A stretch of DNA of 64,000 nucleotides from Acidobacteriota bacterium (GTDB taxonomy: Bacteria; Acidobacteriota; Blastocatellia; Pyrinomonadales; Pyrinomonadaceae): assembly GCA_019639135.1 (NCBI GenBank), contig JAHBSL010000011.1, forward strand, positions 1 to 64,000, read 5' to 3'. Shown here piece after piece: positions 50,119 through 59,170 of the stretch. The position numbers were made by a program, and so were the translations under genes. Within the stretch, counting starts at the first letter, position 1. Each line of letters begins with the position of its first letter. The notes beneath the pieces are model-generated. The model saw only the letters and a list, made by a program, of their open reading frames with translations, ran no database searches and was not told where the DNA came from.

Positions 50119-51257
50119 AGCAGCTTGTTCCGCATCCGGGAGTATTTCGTGAACTGGTTCAGATTATCGAAAACGTCGGAGGCCTGCCGGCTCAGCCGGC
50201 CAAGGCCGCTTCGGTGAAGTCCCTGAGCTTCGCGGTGGAAATCGGGCTCCCAAACCGCGTCCAGCAAGTGCCGCAAGTCGTCGTATCCTTTGTCGAGAAC
50301 GATTCCCGGCCGAATCCTCGCGATCCGATCTGCAAGAAGCTCGATGTTATCGTTAGCGAACATCGTCTTCGCCTCACCAAGACATGAGAAATCGAAACCG
50401 CTTGTCCTTATTCGAAAGCCGCGCTCATCGCCCACCACGTAAATATCGAGTATTTTCTCGTCTCGCTGCTCCTTCGATTCGTCGGGTTTCTTAGCGTTGT
50501 TCTTTCCGCGTTTCAGGTGCTCGCTCGTCGTCGATCGCGAGACAGCATGACGCCCCGCAACCAAGAGCCGGACCTCGTCAACCGCCGCTTCAAAGACAGC
50601 AGTTGTGTTGAAATCTAACATCCGCAGGAGATCTGTCGTGAACTCGATTCCGCGTATTCGCCGCGGAGCGTTTCTAATGTCGAGTTCCGAGTCCGCGAGC
50701 GTCGAACACATGAACCCGAATCTGGTCAGATGCCCGCCGAGCTCTGCTGCGAGTTCCCTTGTCCGTAGCCTCGCGACCGGAAATGGAACCGCGGTCGCCG
50801 CGATCTGCCCTATCTCATCAACGTTGCGGCCGAGCACCGCCGCTGCGGAGCGCGCTTGGCCCGCCGCACCCGGTAAGATGATCACGCTGATCCCTTCCTC
50901 GTGAGCATCCGGCGACGAAAGGTCGAGCTTGCCTGATCCGCCTTTTGCAACTGGGTTCTCGATCCCGGCGGCACAATAAAGGCATGACCCGCGAGTCGGA
51001 GCGTTCGGCTTGCCGCACTTCGGGCAAGCGAGCATCTCCTCCCGAGAGAACCCCGTAGGTGCTGCGAAATTTTCATCTATCTGAACCGGATCTTGCATCG
51101 GAAATTCTCGGGCCGCGTAGTATTTTAGCACGGATGAACCCGTGTTTGCTTGACGAAGCACGCGCGGCGTAGCAAACTGTGGAAAGGTCGGTTCATGGAC
51201 GTTAAGTAGTTGATCACGAAGATCACAGTAGTTGTTTATTGCTGAATTTGAGGCCAT
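50115..51257 (-). CDS. Conserved hypothetical protein with zinc ribbon
   Basis: The 380-aa protein has a zinc ribbon CPKCGKPNAPTRGSCLYC (about residues 80-97). An alpha/beta domain follows with ISVIILPGAAGQARSAAAVL (about 125-145), TAVPFPVARLRTRELAAELG, GHLTRFGFMCSTLADSEL and the later RLLVAGRHAVSRSTTSEH and KILDIYVVGDERGFRIRT. I recognise no family. The ATG at 51257 has GAGG 4 nt before it. An alternative at 51098 (MQDPVQIDENFAAP) would lose the first 53 residues, which look less conserved in composition. Its stop overlaps the rlmB start by 4 nt, so the two are translationally coupled. Confidence 0.75.
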   Translation of the reverse strand: MASNSAINNYCDLRDQLLNVHEPTFPQFATPRVLRQANTGSSVLKYYAAREFPMQDPVQIDENFAAPTGFSREEMLACPKCGKPNAPTRGSCLYCAAGIENPVAKGGSGKLDLSSPDAHEEGISVIILPGAAGQARSAAAVLGRNVDEIGQIAATAVPFPVARLRTRELAAELGGHLTRFGFMCSTLADSELDIRNAPRRIRGIEFTTDLLRMLDFNTTAVFEAAVDEVRLLVAGRHAVSRSTTSEHLKRGKNNAKKPDESKEQRDEKILDIYVVGDERGFRIRTSGFDFSCLGEAKTMFANDNIELLADRIARIRPGIVLDKGYDDLRHLLDAVWEPDFHREAQGLHRSGLGRLSRQASDVFDNLNQFTKYSRMRNKLL

Positions 51258-51397
51258 TTTGCCTCGCTTTACCGTTAAACACTTTTAAGAAACCTGTTTA
51301 TGGGCAGTTTTTAAGGATCAGATCGTAAGCTTCGCGATCTCCTCGACTTTCCCCTGTGAACCCCGCCTGAACAATTTAGCCACCTGGGGAGGCAAAC

Positions 51398-52099
51398 ATG
51401 CAGTTTGATACGCCTGCGAATTCCTCGTGGAAATTTGGCCATCGCGGACGCGTTGCCGTTTTTATCGACGGCAATAATCTATTTCACGCGGCTAGGTTTC
51501 ACACGATAGACATCGATTACAACAAGCTTCTTCGCGTCCTGCTCGGCGACGGTCGGCTCCTCCGCGCCTTCTTTTACACCGGCGTCGATGCCGGTGCCGA
51601 ACGCCAGCAGGGCTTTCTGCTCTGGATGCGGCGCAATGGTTTCCGTGTTATCCAAAAGGAATTAAAGACATTTTACGACGGCACAAGAAAAGCGAATCTT
51701 GATGTGGAAATAGCAGTAGATATGCTCAGCCTCGCCGGCCGTTACGACACCGCCGTTCTCGTCTCGGGCGATGAGGATTTCGTCTATGCCGTAAATGCCG
51801 TCGCCTACAAGGGCTGCCGCGTTGAGATCGCGGGCTTTCGCTCGAATACGGCCCCGCGGCTCATCGACGTAGCGGATTTCTTTATCGATCTCGGCGAGAT
51901 CGCCGACCTGATCCGCAAGGACGGCTCCTCGGTCGAGGACTTCGAAGTAAGCTACCGCGGGCCGGTCGAGGCTCCGGCACACGTTTCCCGGCCGCATGGG
52001 CGGGCCCGAACGAGTTCCCCGAACGAACTCGACGAAAGCACCGCTCCCGATATCAGATATGAAGTGCCGGAGTTCGTCCGGATCAACGACGAGCAATGA
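51398..52099 (+). CDS. NYN-domain nuclease-like protein (LabA/DUF88 family)
   Basis: The 233-aa protein has the PIN-like NYN fold. Acidic residues that bind metal appear in VAVFIDGNNLFHAAR (Asp in DGNN, about residue 26), in KANLDVEIAVDML (about 100-112) and in VLVSGDEDFVYAV (about 120-132). FFYTGVDAGAERQQGFL and the LIDVADFFIDLGEI tail are typical. It probably degrades or processes RNA. A strong GGGGAGG ribosome site precedes the ATG. It overlaps the DUF2203 gene by 4 nt. The C-terminal 40 residues are charged and likely disordered. Confidence 0.93.
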   Translation: MQFDTPANSSWKFGHRGRVAVFIDGNNLFHAARFHTIDIDYNKLLRVLLGDGRLLRAFFYTGVDAGAERQQGFLLWMRRNGFRVIQKELKTFYDGTRKANLDVEIAVDMLSLAGRYDTAVLVSGDEDFVYAVNAVAYKGCRVEIAGFRSNTAPRLIDVADFFIDLGEIADLIRKDGSSVEDFEVSYRGPVEAPAHVSRPHGRARTSSPNELDESTAPDIRYEVPEFVRINDEQ

Positions 52100-52470
52100 A
52101 GCTTTTCACGGTTGACGAGGCAAATGAGATGCTTCCGCGGATCAGGATGAAGCTTCAAATGATCCGCGAGCTTCACAGGGGACTTGATCAATACAAAGAA
52201 CTTGCGAGGGCGGCGGCCGCAGCTTCGGACAAAGGCGGCGGAATGGTCGGCGGCTCGGCCTACGTCAAAACGCTTTATGAGATCGGCAAGCTGACCACGG
52301 AGATCACCGACATAGGCGTTCAGGTCAAGGATTACTCCCGCGGCCTGATCGATTTTCCGTCGGTCCGTGAGGGGCGGATCGTCCTTCTTTGCTGGCAGCT
52401 TGGCGAACCTGACGAGATCGAATGGTGGCATGAGATCGAGGACGGTTTTGCAGGACGCCAGCGGCTCTGA
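52096..52470 (+). CDS. DUF2203 family protein
   Basis: The 124-aa cytosolic protein matches the DUF2203 pattern: MKLFTVDEANEMLPRIRMKL at the N-terminus, two helices (IRELHRGLDQYKEL; TLYEIGKLTTEITDIGV), then VKDYSRGLIDFPSVREGRIV, ending LCWQLGEPDEIEWWHEIEDG. The family has no experimentally proven role I can name. It is coupled to the NYN nuclease gene upstream by ATGA, so the two may act together. Confidence 0.9.
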   Translation: MKLFTVDEANEMLPRIRMKLQMIRELHRGLDQYKELARAAAAASDKGGGMVGGSAYVKTLYEIGKLTTEITDIGVQVKDYSRGLIDFPSVREGRIVLLCWQLGEPDEIEWWHEIEDGFAGRQRL

Positions 52471-52508
52471 ACCCATTAAATCCTTGTTAACAGCGCTTTT
52501 CGAAGGGG

Positions 52509-52534
52509 GTTTTCCACATTTAGTTGTGGAAAAC
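52509..52534. other. Perfect inverted repeat with DnaA-box-like arms
   Basis: GTTTTCCACA (52509-52518) and TGTGGAAAAC (52525-52534) are exact inverted copies around TTTAGT. Each arm contains TTTTCCACA, one mismatch from the DnaA-box consensus TTATCCACA. The 186-bp A+T-rich gap around it (52471-52656) precedes the RDD gene. No T-run follows, so it is not a normal terminator. A protein-binding site is the best guess. Confidence 0.7.
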
Positions 52535-52656
52535 GCGAAAAGTCGTGTTATTTGAGCGCTTTAGTATTGACGACTTAAAGTATTATCTGATAACATCCAT
52601 TTAATTTTTTTGCGGTTCCGCGCAAGCCCCTAGTCGAAAACAGATTTAGTCGCCTT

Positions 52657-54006
52657 ATGAAGTGCCCCGTTTGCAAACGTGAACTTGCACCGACACTCTC
52701 GATTTGCTTTACCTGCGGAGCAATGGTCAACGACTCGGTCCGCGAGGAACTTGAGACAAAGATCGGCCGAGTCTCGGGACCGCTCGAAAAGAAGGTTGCC
52801 CCGGCACCTCCCGCCCTAAGCGAGAACGGAAACCCGACACCGGCAAAACGCCCGATAGAGTCTTCGGCCGTTCCGTCACCTGCTGCGACCGCAAGACCCA
52901 AGACCAGCTTCCTGGCACCGAAACCGACGAGCAAGACGCTTGTTGATTTTCAGCCGAAGGCTCCGACGCTGCCGGATTGGCGGCTCCAGGTGCAGAACGC
53001 CGTCCGCAAACGGAATGGCGGCGAACCGGCCGAATCGGAAGGCACGGGAGACGCACGGATAGCAAAGATGCCGCCGCCGGCAATCCTCGAACCGAGACCC
53101 ATCGCCGCTGTTTCCGAAAGCAATTCTCCGGCAAACCCGACCTTGGCAAAAGCTCTGCAACGCATTGAGGCGTCGCGTAAAACCTATATGTCCGGTTCGG
53201 CAGGTGCCGCTGCTGTCGCCCGCAAGCCGATCGCCGCACGCCCCACACCACAACAGGCTCCGGTTCAGAAGAGCTATCCTTTCGATCTTGTTCAACCGAA
53301 ACCGGCGGCGATGCCTGCTCGCCAGCCTGAGCCCGCTGCGGCTCCTGCGGTCGCACCGGCAAAACCGAAACTGGTTTCCTCGCTGAGGATCGAGAAGAAG
53401 AAGTACGACACGAACAAACTCCCGCCGATCCCGCAGCCGGCCGAGCTTTCGTCGAGCTTTGATTCGATCGCGGCCGTTCCGGCAATTGCCGGAGCAGAAC
53501 ATACGACCTCCGCGCCGGAACCGGAAGCGGTGCTTTCGCCCGACGAGCTCGAGATGAGCCGGGCCTTCCAGAATGAATCTGAGCCCGAGGTCTTCGATGA
53601 TATTCCGCCCTTTGGAATGAGGTTTGCGGCCGGGCTTTTCGACGTGCTTGCAAGTGCCTTCGGAACGGTTGTCATCCTATCGCCGTTACTCTTTGGTCAA
53701 AACGCCGTCTATAACCTCTCGCTCGGTATCGGCTTTGCGGCTGTCTTTGCGGCATTTCTTTTCCTTTACTTGACGGCCTCGCTTGCTTTCCGCGGCAAGA
53801 CGCTCGGGATGTGGATGTTCTCGCTCGAACTGATCGATGCGGAGCAGAACTCTTACCCTACCGCTCATCAGGCCGCCGTTCATTCGGCCGTTTACGTGCT
53901 TTCGCTCGCACTGCTCGGGCTCGGGTTCGTGACGATCGCCTTCGATGAGGAAAAGCGTGCCGTCCACGACATCATCTCCGGGACCCTTTTGGTCAAACAA
54001 GGCTGA
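52657..54006 (+). CDS. RDD-family membrane protein with N-terminal zinc ribbon
   Basis: The 449-aa protein begins with a zinc ribbon MKCPVCKRELAPTLSICFTC (residues 1-20). A long disordered Pro/Ala-rich stretch follows (about 45-300), then a C-terminal RDD domain with about three transmembrane helices (about 315-445). The RDD signature is in FGMRFAAGLFDVLAS, and SLAFRGKTLGMWMFSLELID and RAVHDIISGTLLV complete the pattern. RDD proteins are small-ion or antiporter-like membrane proteins of poorly known role. It precedes rqcH by 40 nt on the same strand. Confidence 0.88.
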   Translation: MKCPVCKRELAPTLSICFTCGAMVNDSVREELETKIGRVSGPLEKKVAPAPPALSENGNPTPAKRPIESSAVPSPAATARPKTSFLAPKPTSKTLVDFQPKAPTLPDWRLQVQNAVRKRNGGEPAESEGTGDARIAKMPPPAILEPRPIAAVSESNSPANPTLAKALQRIEASRKTYMSGSAGAAAVARKPIAARPTPQQAPVQKSYPFDLVQPKPAAMPARQPEPAAAPAVAPAKPKLVSSLRIEKKKYDTNKLPPIPQPAELSSSFDSIAAVPAIAGAEHTTSAPEPEAVLSPDELEMSRAFQNESEPEVFDDIPPFGMRFAAGLFDVLASAFGTVVILSPLLFGQNAVYNLSLGIGFAAVFAAFLFLYLTASLAFRGKTLGMWMFSLELIDAEQNSYPTAHQAAVHSAVYVLSLALLGLGFVTIAFDEEKRAVHDIISGTLLVKQG

Positions 54007-54046
54007 CGGCTTTGGCTCGCCGCTCCCGACGAACTAAACTTTCCCA

Positions 54047-55504
54047 GTGGAACTCCGGTACATTTCTGCCGTTTGCGAAGAGCTAAGGGCGGCCGCCCTC
54101 GGTTCGCCGTTTCGCCGCACCTTTCAGCTCGGCGAGCACGCTTTGGTTTTCGACCTCGGAGTGTCAGACGGCAGTTTTCTCTTCGTCGATGCCGGACCGG
54201 CCCGCCCGAGGCTCTACCTCATCGAGCGGACGCGGAGGGAACTTGAACGAGCCTCGACAACATCCGGAGCATTTGCCCAATACCTGCGAAAGCATCTCGC
54301 CAACGCACGGATCACGAACATCGAACAGCTTCCCGACGAGAGGATCCTTCACATTCATCTCGACCACGTCTCTGACGCCGGGCAGACCGAACAATGGTCG
54401 CTGGTCTTTCAACTGACGGGCCGATCAGCCAACATTTTTCTGCTCGATGGCGACGGCCGCGTTGCGATGTCGCTTCGCGAGGACCGGACCGAAGGACGAA
54501 GGGCGGGAGACAGCTACAGCCCGCCCGAACGCGCGTCCCCGCTTGTTGCGTCGTCAGTAGAAGGCAAGATTCCCAAGATCGACGGTTCGGTATCGAAATG
54601 GCTCGATCTCCATTTTTCCGAGATCGAAGCGGAGGCCGAGTTCCGTTCGCTTGCCGAATCCGCACGCCGCAGCGTCAAGTCTGAGATCGGCCGGCGGACA
54701 AAGCTGGTCGCAAATCTCCGTGCCGACCTCGCCCAGCACGGCGATGCCGAAACGTGGAAGAAGTACGGTGACCTTCTTCTGGCAAATACGACAACGGCAA
54801 AGCGAAATGAGAATGGTTTTGTCTTAATGGATTTTTTTGACGAAGCAACACCGACGATCGAGATCCCACATCTCGACCAAAAGACACCGGCGGAATCGGC
54901 CGAGAAGTACTTTCGCCGTTACACCAAGGCGAGAAACGCCCGAGACGAGATCGCGAGGCGGCTTACCGCTGCCGAGTCAGAACTCGGTTCGCTAGAAGCC
55001 GAACTTGCCGAGATCGAAACCGCGATCGAGGTTCGCGACGAGGAGTTCTTGCGTTCAAGGGCGTCGGCGAAGCCGCTGCGTCAAAAGCAGGCGAGAAAGC
55101 ATGATCGATCAGATGACACCCGAACCTACGCCCGCGAGTTCGTTTCGTCAGACGGATTTGAGATCCTTGTCGGCAAGCGGGCTAAGGACAACGACTACCT
55201 GACCTTTCGGATCGCCCGTTCGCTCGATACCTGGCTCCACGCCGCCGATTATCCGGGGTCGCACGTCGTTATTCGGGCCGCCGGCAAGAAGGAAATACCG
55301 CAGCGTACTTTACTAGAAGCGGCGCAGCTTGCCGCGTTCTACAGCCAGGCAAAAGACCACCCGAAGGCGGCCGTTCACTACACACAGCGGAAGTTCGTAA
55401 ATAAACCGAAAGGTGCTGCTCCCGGACTTGTGCGACTCGCAAGCTTCAAGACACTTCTTGTCGAGCCGAAGATAACGGCCAAGCAAAAAGAGCCTACTCG
55501 TTAA
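54047..55504 (+). CDS. rqcH: NFACT-family protein, ribosome quality control RqcH homologue
   Basis: The 485-aa protein (GTG start) matches the NFACT family, whose bacterial member RqcH binds stalled 50S subunits and adds alanine tails. The NFACT-N domain (residues 1-200) shows FRRTFQLGEHALVFDLGVSD and RPRLYLIERTRREL, with QLTGRSANIFLLD. Coiled-coil arms follow (about 215-350, IARRLTAAESELGSLEAELA). NFACT-R (about 370-480) contains YAREFVSSDGFEILVGKRAK, DNDYLTFRIA, DYPGSHVVIR and AQLAAFYSQAK. It overlaps the convergent TlpA-like gene by 11 bp at the 3' end. Confidence 0.9.
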   Translation: MELRYISAVCEELRAAALGSPFRRTFQLGEHALVFDLGVSDGSFLFVDAGPARPRLYLIERTRRELERASTTSGAFAQYLRKHLANARITNIEQLPDERILHIHLDHVSDAGQTEQWSLVFQLTGRSANIFLLDGDGRVAMSLREDRTEGRRAGDSYSPPERASPLVASSVEGKIPKIDGSVSKWLDLHFSEIEAEAEFRSLAESARRSVKSEIGRRTKLVANLRADLAQHGDAETWKKYGDLLLANTTTAKRNENGFVLMDFFDEATPTIEIPHLDQKTPAESAEKYFRRYTKARNARDEIARRLTAAESELGSLEAELAEIETAIEVRDEEFLRSRASAKPLRQKQARKHDRSDDTRTYAREFVSSDGFEILVGKRAKDNDYLTFRIARSLDTWLHAADYPGSHVVIRAAGKKEIPQRTLLEAAQLAAFYSQAKDHPKAAVHYTQRKFVNKPKGAAPGLVRLASFKTLLVEPKITAKQKEPTR

Positions 55505-56111
55505 CGAGCGTCGCCACCGTCTCCTTCATTTTCTGTATCTCGGACGGGCTCGCCCCCTTGAAGACCCCACGCATCCTGCCCTCGCGGTCAACCACAACGC
55601 TCAGCGGAACACCGGCAAATTTGGCCACCCGAGCATAGTCGTCGGTCGTTTGGTTATTGATCCGGACGAGCTCGTAGTTGAGGTTCATTGTCCCGGCAAA
55701 TTCCTTCATCCGCCCGAAGTCCTCCGGCCGCATGTCGTCATTTCCGACGTTCAGCCCGATGACCTGAAAGCCCTTGTCGCGATACTGGTCCTGAAGCTTT
55801 ACTAGCTCCGGCATCTCGACCTTGCATGGCACGCACCAGATGGCCCATAGGTTCAGCAGGAGCACCTTGCCCTTGCGGTCCTCTACGGTAAAGGTCGATC
55901 CGCCGTCTGCCTCCATCGGGGCCTTTGCAAGCGCCGAGTCAAGCATCGGATATTCCGACTTTGCACCTTCGGGCCAGGTCATGTTCGGCTTCTTTTCACC
56001 GTTCGCAGCCGTATCCGCCGATCCCGAGGTGCCGCAAGCGGCGAGCGAACCTGCGGCAAAGAAAGCCAAAGTAAAAAATGCAAAAGCCTTAAGAACTTCT
56101 CTTTTAATCAT
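55494..56111 (-). CDS. TlpA-like thioredoxin-fold lipoprotein
   Basis: The 205-aa periplasmic, membrane-anchored thiol-disulfide protein has a lipobox in GSLAACG (Cys about residue 26). A TlpA/ResA-type thioredoxin fold contains WAIWCVPCKVEMPELVKL (catalytic CVPC about residues 91-94), GFQVIGLNVGNDD and FAGVPLSVVVDREGRMRGVF with the cis-Pro region. It probably reduces disulfides of exported proteins or of c-type cytochromes. It overlaps the FHA-ABC transporter gene upstream by 4 nt (ATGA), so they form an operon, and it ends within the rqcH 3' end. Confidence 0.92.
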   Translation of the reverse strand: MIKREVLKAFAFFTLAFFAAGSLAACGTSGSADTAANGEKKPNMTWPEGAKSEYPMLDSALAKAPMEADGGSTFTVEDRKGKVLLLNLWAIWCVPCKVEMPELVKLQDQYRDKGFQVIGLNVGNDDMRPEDFGRMKEFAGTMNLNYELVRINNQTTDDYARVAKFAGVPLSVVVDREGRMRGVFKGASPSEIQKMKETVATLVNE

Positions 56112-59100
56112 TTCAAATCCTTTAATCTAAGCGCGATCAATGATGAAAAAACCAATACCAAAAACATTAACATCAGAACCAATTGGTTCAAAACATCGCT
56201 CATCCAAGGATGCAGGAATGTGATGTAACCGCTGAGATCCGACGGCACTTTCTTTATCTCCGGCACCTTCAGCCGTTCGCCGAGCGGGTCCGGCTCTCCG
56301 GGGGATACGCCATCGGGCCCAAGCCGCTTGTAATTCTCTATATCCCTTTCAGCCTTTTCGAGCAGCTTGTCGTTCTCGGTTTCAATGAACTTATATAGCC
56401 CGAGCCCTTTTGTCGGCCCGCTAATGTCGGCTCCCTCTTCTTCAAGCGTGTCGAGCGTCGAGAACCGCTTGATGGTATCGAACGACCACGACGACGGCAT
56501 CGTCAGCCCCACCACTTTACTAATGCCCGCCGGAACGCCGACTATTCCCGAAAAGAGGATCTGCGGAACAAGGATCAACGGCACAAGGCTTGTCGCCATC
56601 TCGCTTGTCCGGACAACGGTAGAGACAAAAAGCCCGAGTGCCACGCCGATCAGCCCGGTCAAGAGCGTCGCCCAGAGCTGCGGGACCCCGAAAAGCTCTC
56701 CCGGCATCGGCATCAGCCCGACGGCGTCAAAGAACTTCAGCGGCCCGAAAAGCAGAAAGCATTGTACCGACACGATCAGGCCGAGCACAAAGAGTTTCGA
56801 AGCAAGGTACGGAATAATGCCGAGATTGAACATCCTTTCGCGGCGATAGACCGGCCGCTCCCGAATGATCTCACGAGCGGCAACGGCCGTCCCGAACCAG
56901 ATAGAAACGATCGCGAGGATGAAGTAAACGAAATCCCGCGGCTGCTCACGGCCCATCACGAGAAAGGTCATCAGGGCGATGATCGGCGCCTGCAAAAAGA
57001 TCACCGCAAGGTTCAGCTTGTCCTTTGCGAGGACCTCGAAGTAACGCCGCGAAAGCGTGAAGAACTGTCGTATCGAGCCGAAAACACCGAGCCTTGAACT
57101 CTTTCCCGGCTTCGAGGGCTCGACCGCTCCGAGCTGTTTCAGCGGCTCTTCGACGTATTGCCGATGGACAGGCGTTGAGGCAAATTTCCGCCGCCACGTC
57201 TCCGCAACTCCACCTGCGATGGCCGAACGGTCAGCCGATGGCCGATCGGCCGCCTCGCGTTCGACCGGCTCCTCGAGCTTGTCGTAAAGCTCGCGAAAGG
57301 TCGCAACGCCAAAATGACTGAGAGCATCGTCCGGCGGGCCAAAATAAACGAGCTTCCCAAGCATCAGCACGGCGATCTTGTCGAACATCGCGACGTTCTC
57401 CATCGCGTGTGTCGTCATCACGACCGTCCGGCCGGATTCGGCGATCTGCCGAAAGAGCTGCATTATTCTAAACTCGGTAGCCGGGTCGAGGCCTGAGGTC
57501 GGCTCGTCGAGAAATATCGCCGATGGCCGCGTAAGCAGCTCGACTGCGATCGAGACGCGCTTCCGCTGCCCGCCCGAGAGCTTGCTCACGGGCAGGTCTC
57601 GCCGGTCCGCCAAACCGGTCACATCAAGCACCTCGTCGATGGTCTTGCGTATCTCGGCCGAAGATGCATCTTTTGAAAGCCGCAGCCTGGCGACATGATA
57701 GAGCGTCCGATAGACCGAAAGCTCGCGGTGGATTATGTCGTCCTGCGGAACATAGCCGATGGATTGCTTGAGCGAATGAAAATGGCTCTTGAGATCGAGG
57801 CTGTTAAATAGAACGCTGCCTTCGGTCGCCGGGCGAACGCCGCTCATGGCCTCCATCAGCGTGCTCTTTCCAGCTCCCGATGGGCCAAGCAATCCGATGA
57901 ACTCGTTCGGCTGGATCGAAAGCGAAACCGAGTCGATGAGTCTTGCACCCGGCCCGAATAACCGGCCCTTCACGTCGCAAGAGACAGCAACGACATCGAT
58001 CCGCGTTTTTGAACGGGCGTCAAAAACGCCGAGCGTCCCGGCGGCGTCAACACGGAGCGTGAACGACCCGATCTGAACAACATCCGTGGTCGCGATCTGC
58101 TGTTTCGCCGTCCGGCTGCCGTTGACGAAAGTGCCATTCGTCGAACCGAGGTCCTCAACGACGATTCCCTGCCCGCTTCGGCTAAAACGGGCGTGGCGGT
58201 TTGAGATCTGCAGGCCGTCGAGCCTTACCTCGCAGCCCTCGCCCCGGCCGACGGTAATAGCGCCGCCATCGGGAATTGCTCTCGAGAGTATCAATTGTGC
58301 CGCCGGTTCAGAAGTTCTCAGCCCGCCGGTCGGGTCAAGCTTCAGCACCATCGTCCGTTGGCCCCTGTCCTCTGCCCGAAATTGCGGCGAGGAAGGCGGT
58401 TTTTGCGGTTTACCCGCACCGGCATGTACGCGAAGGATCGGCCCGCCACTCCCGAGCTGCACCTCATCGCCCGAAGCCAAAGGACGCACTCCGCTTATCC
58501 TTGTACCGTTAACCAGAGTGCCGTTAAAGCTGTTGTTATCGGCGAGAAGCAGTTGTCCGTTCTCTAAGCGGATCTCAGCGTGCCTTCGCGAAACGGTCGC
58601 CGATGTGGCGTCGAAAACAATATCGCAGCTCGGGTCGCGGCCGAGCCAAACCGATGCGGACTTGATCTGAAAAGGGGATCGCGACCTATCGGAGACGAAC
58701 TCCAGCTCAGCCCCCGCCTGCGAAGGCGGCGTCGCAGCGGCGGAGGGAGCCGGAACCTTCGGTGCAGAATCCCAAACCGCAGGCGTCGGGTCCGGAATAA
58801 TCCTGGCCGGTTCGGGCGGCGGAGCGGCGGCCGGCTCCGGCTCGGCCTTCCTAACCTGTTCAAATGAGATGACCCTGATCTTCGGCCCGTTCTCGCCGAA
58901 TTGGACCACGCTGCCGGGCTCAAGTTCGCGGGGATAGGAAACCCGCACGCCATTCAAAAATGTGCCGTAGCTCGAACCGAGATCCTCGATGTACCAGAGA
59001 CCGTTCATCCAGTGGAACGCCCCGTGCTTACGCGAGACCATCGGAAATCTCTTGGCATCGAAAGCGATGTCGCACTCGTTCGCATCGCGGCCCGCAAGAA

Positions 59101-59170
59101 CAACGTCCTTCGTGAACGAGGATTCGTTTCGCATCCCGCTCTCGGCTTCTTCTGCAAGAGAAATGAACAT
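56108..59170 (-). CDS. ABC-2 transporter with three FHA domains
   Basis: The 1020-aa fusion has three N-terminal FHA domains. FHA1 (about residues 25-95) shows GRDANECDI, SRKHG and GTFLNGVRV. FHA2 (about 165-235) shows LGRDPSCDIVFD, SRRHAEI and FNGTLVNG. FHA3 (about 300-370) shows VGRGEGCEVRLD, SNRHARF and GSTNGTFVNG. An ABCG-type ATPase follows (about 400-610; LLGPSGAGKSTLMEAMSG, LSGGQRKRVSIAVELL, DEPTSGLD), then an ABC-2 permease half (about 730-1015, with six helices). FHA domains bind phosphothreonine. Mycobacterial Rv1747 has a similar layout with two FHA domains and is controlled by Ser/Thr kinases. The substrate is unknown. It is coupled to the TlpA-like gene by 4 nt. Confidence 0.93.
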   Translation of the reverse strand: MFISLAEEAESGMRNESSFTKDVVLAGRDANECDIAFDAKRFPMVSRKHGAFHWMNGLWYIEDLGSSYGTFLNGVRVSYPRELEPGSVVQFGENGPKIRVISFEQVRKAEPEPAAAPPPEPARIIPDPTPAVWDSAPKVPAPSAAATPPSQAGAELEFVSDRSRSPFQIKSASVWLGRDPSCDIVFDATSATVSRRHAEIRLENGQLLLADNNSFNGTLVNGTRISGVRPLASGDEVQLGSGGPILRVHAGAGKPQKPPSSPQFRAEDRGQRTMVLKLDPTGGLRTSEPAAQLILSRAIPDGGAITVGRGEGCEVRLDGLQISNRHARFSRSGQGIVVEDLGSTNGTFVNGSRTAKQQIATTDVVQIGSFTLRVDAAGTLGVFDARSKTRIDVVAVSCDVKGRLFGPGARLIDSVSLSIQPNEFIGLLGPSGAGKSTLMEAMSGVRPATEGSVLFNSLDLKSHFHSLKQSIGYVPQDDIIHRELSVYRTLYHVARLRLSKDASSAEIRKTIDEVLDVTGLADRRDLPVSKLSGGQRKRVSIAVELLTRPSAIFLDEPTSGLDPATEFRIMQLFRQIAESGRTVVMTTHAMENVAMFDKIAVLMLGKLVYFGPPDDALSHFGVATFRELYDKLEEPVEREAADRPSADRSAIAGGVAETWRRKFASTPVHRQYVEEPLKQLGAVEPSKPGKSSRLGVFGSIRQFFTLSRRYFEVLAKDKLNLAVIFLQAPIIALMTFLVMGREQPRDFVYFILAIVSIWFGTAVAAREIIRERPVYRRERMFNLGIIPYLASKLFVLGLIVSVQCFLLFGPLKFFDAVGLMPMPGELFGVPQLWATLLTGLIGVALGLFVSTVVRTSEMATSLVPLILVPQILFSGIVGVPAGISKVVGLTMPSSWSFDTIKRFSTLDTLEEEGADISGPTKGLGLYKFIETENDKLLEKAERDIENYKRLGPDGVSPGEPDPLGERLKVPEIKKVPSDLSGYITFLHPWMSDVLNQLVLMLMFLVLVFSSLIALRLKDLK

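Noticed and set aside
52471..52656. Replication origin
   Set aside because: Only two DnaA-like boxes occur, with no dnaA, dnaN or gyrB nearby and no clear A+T-rich unwinding cluster.
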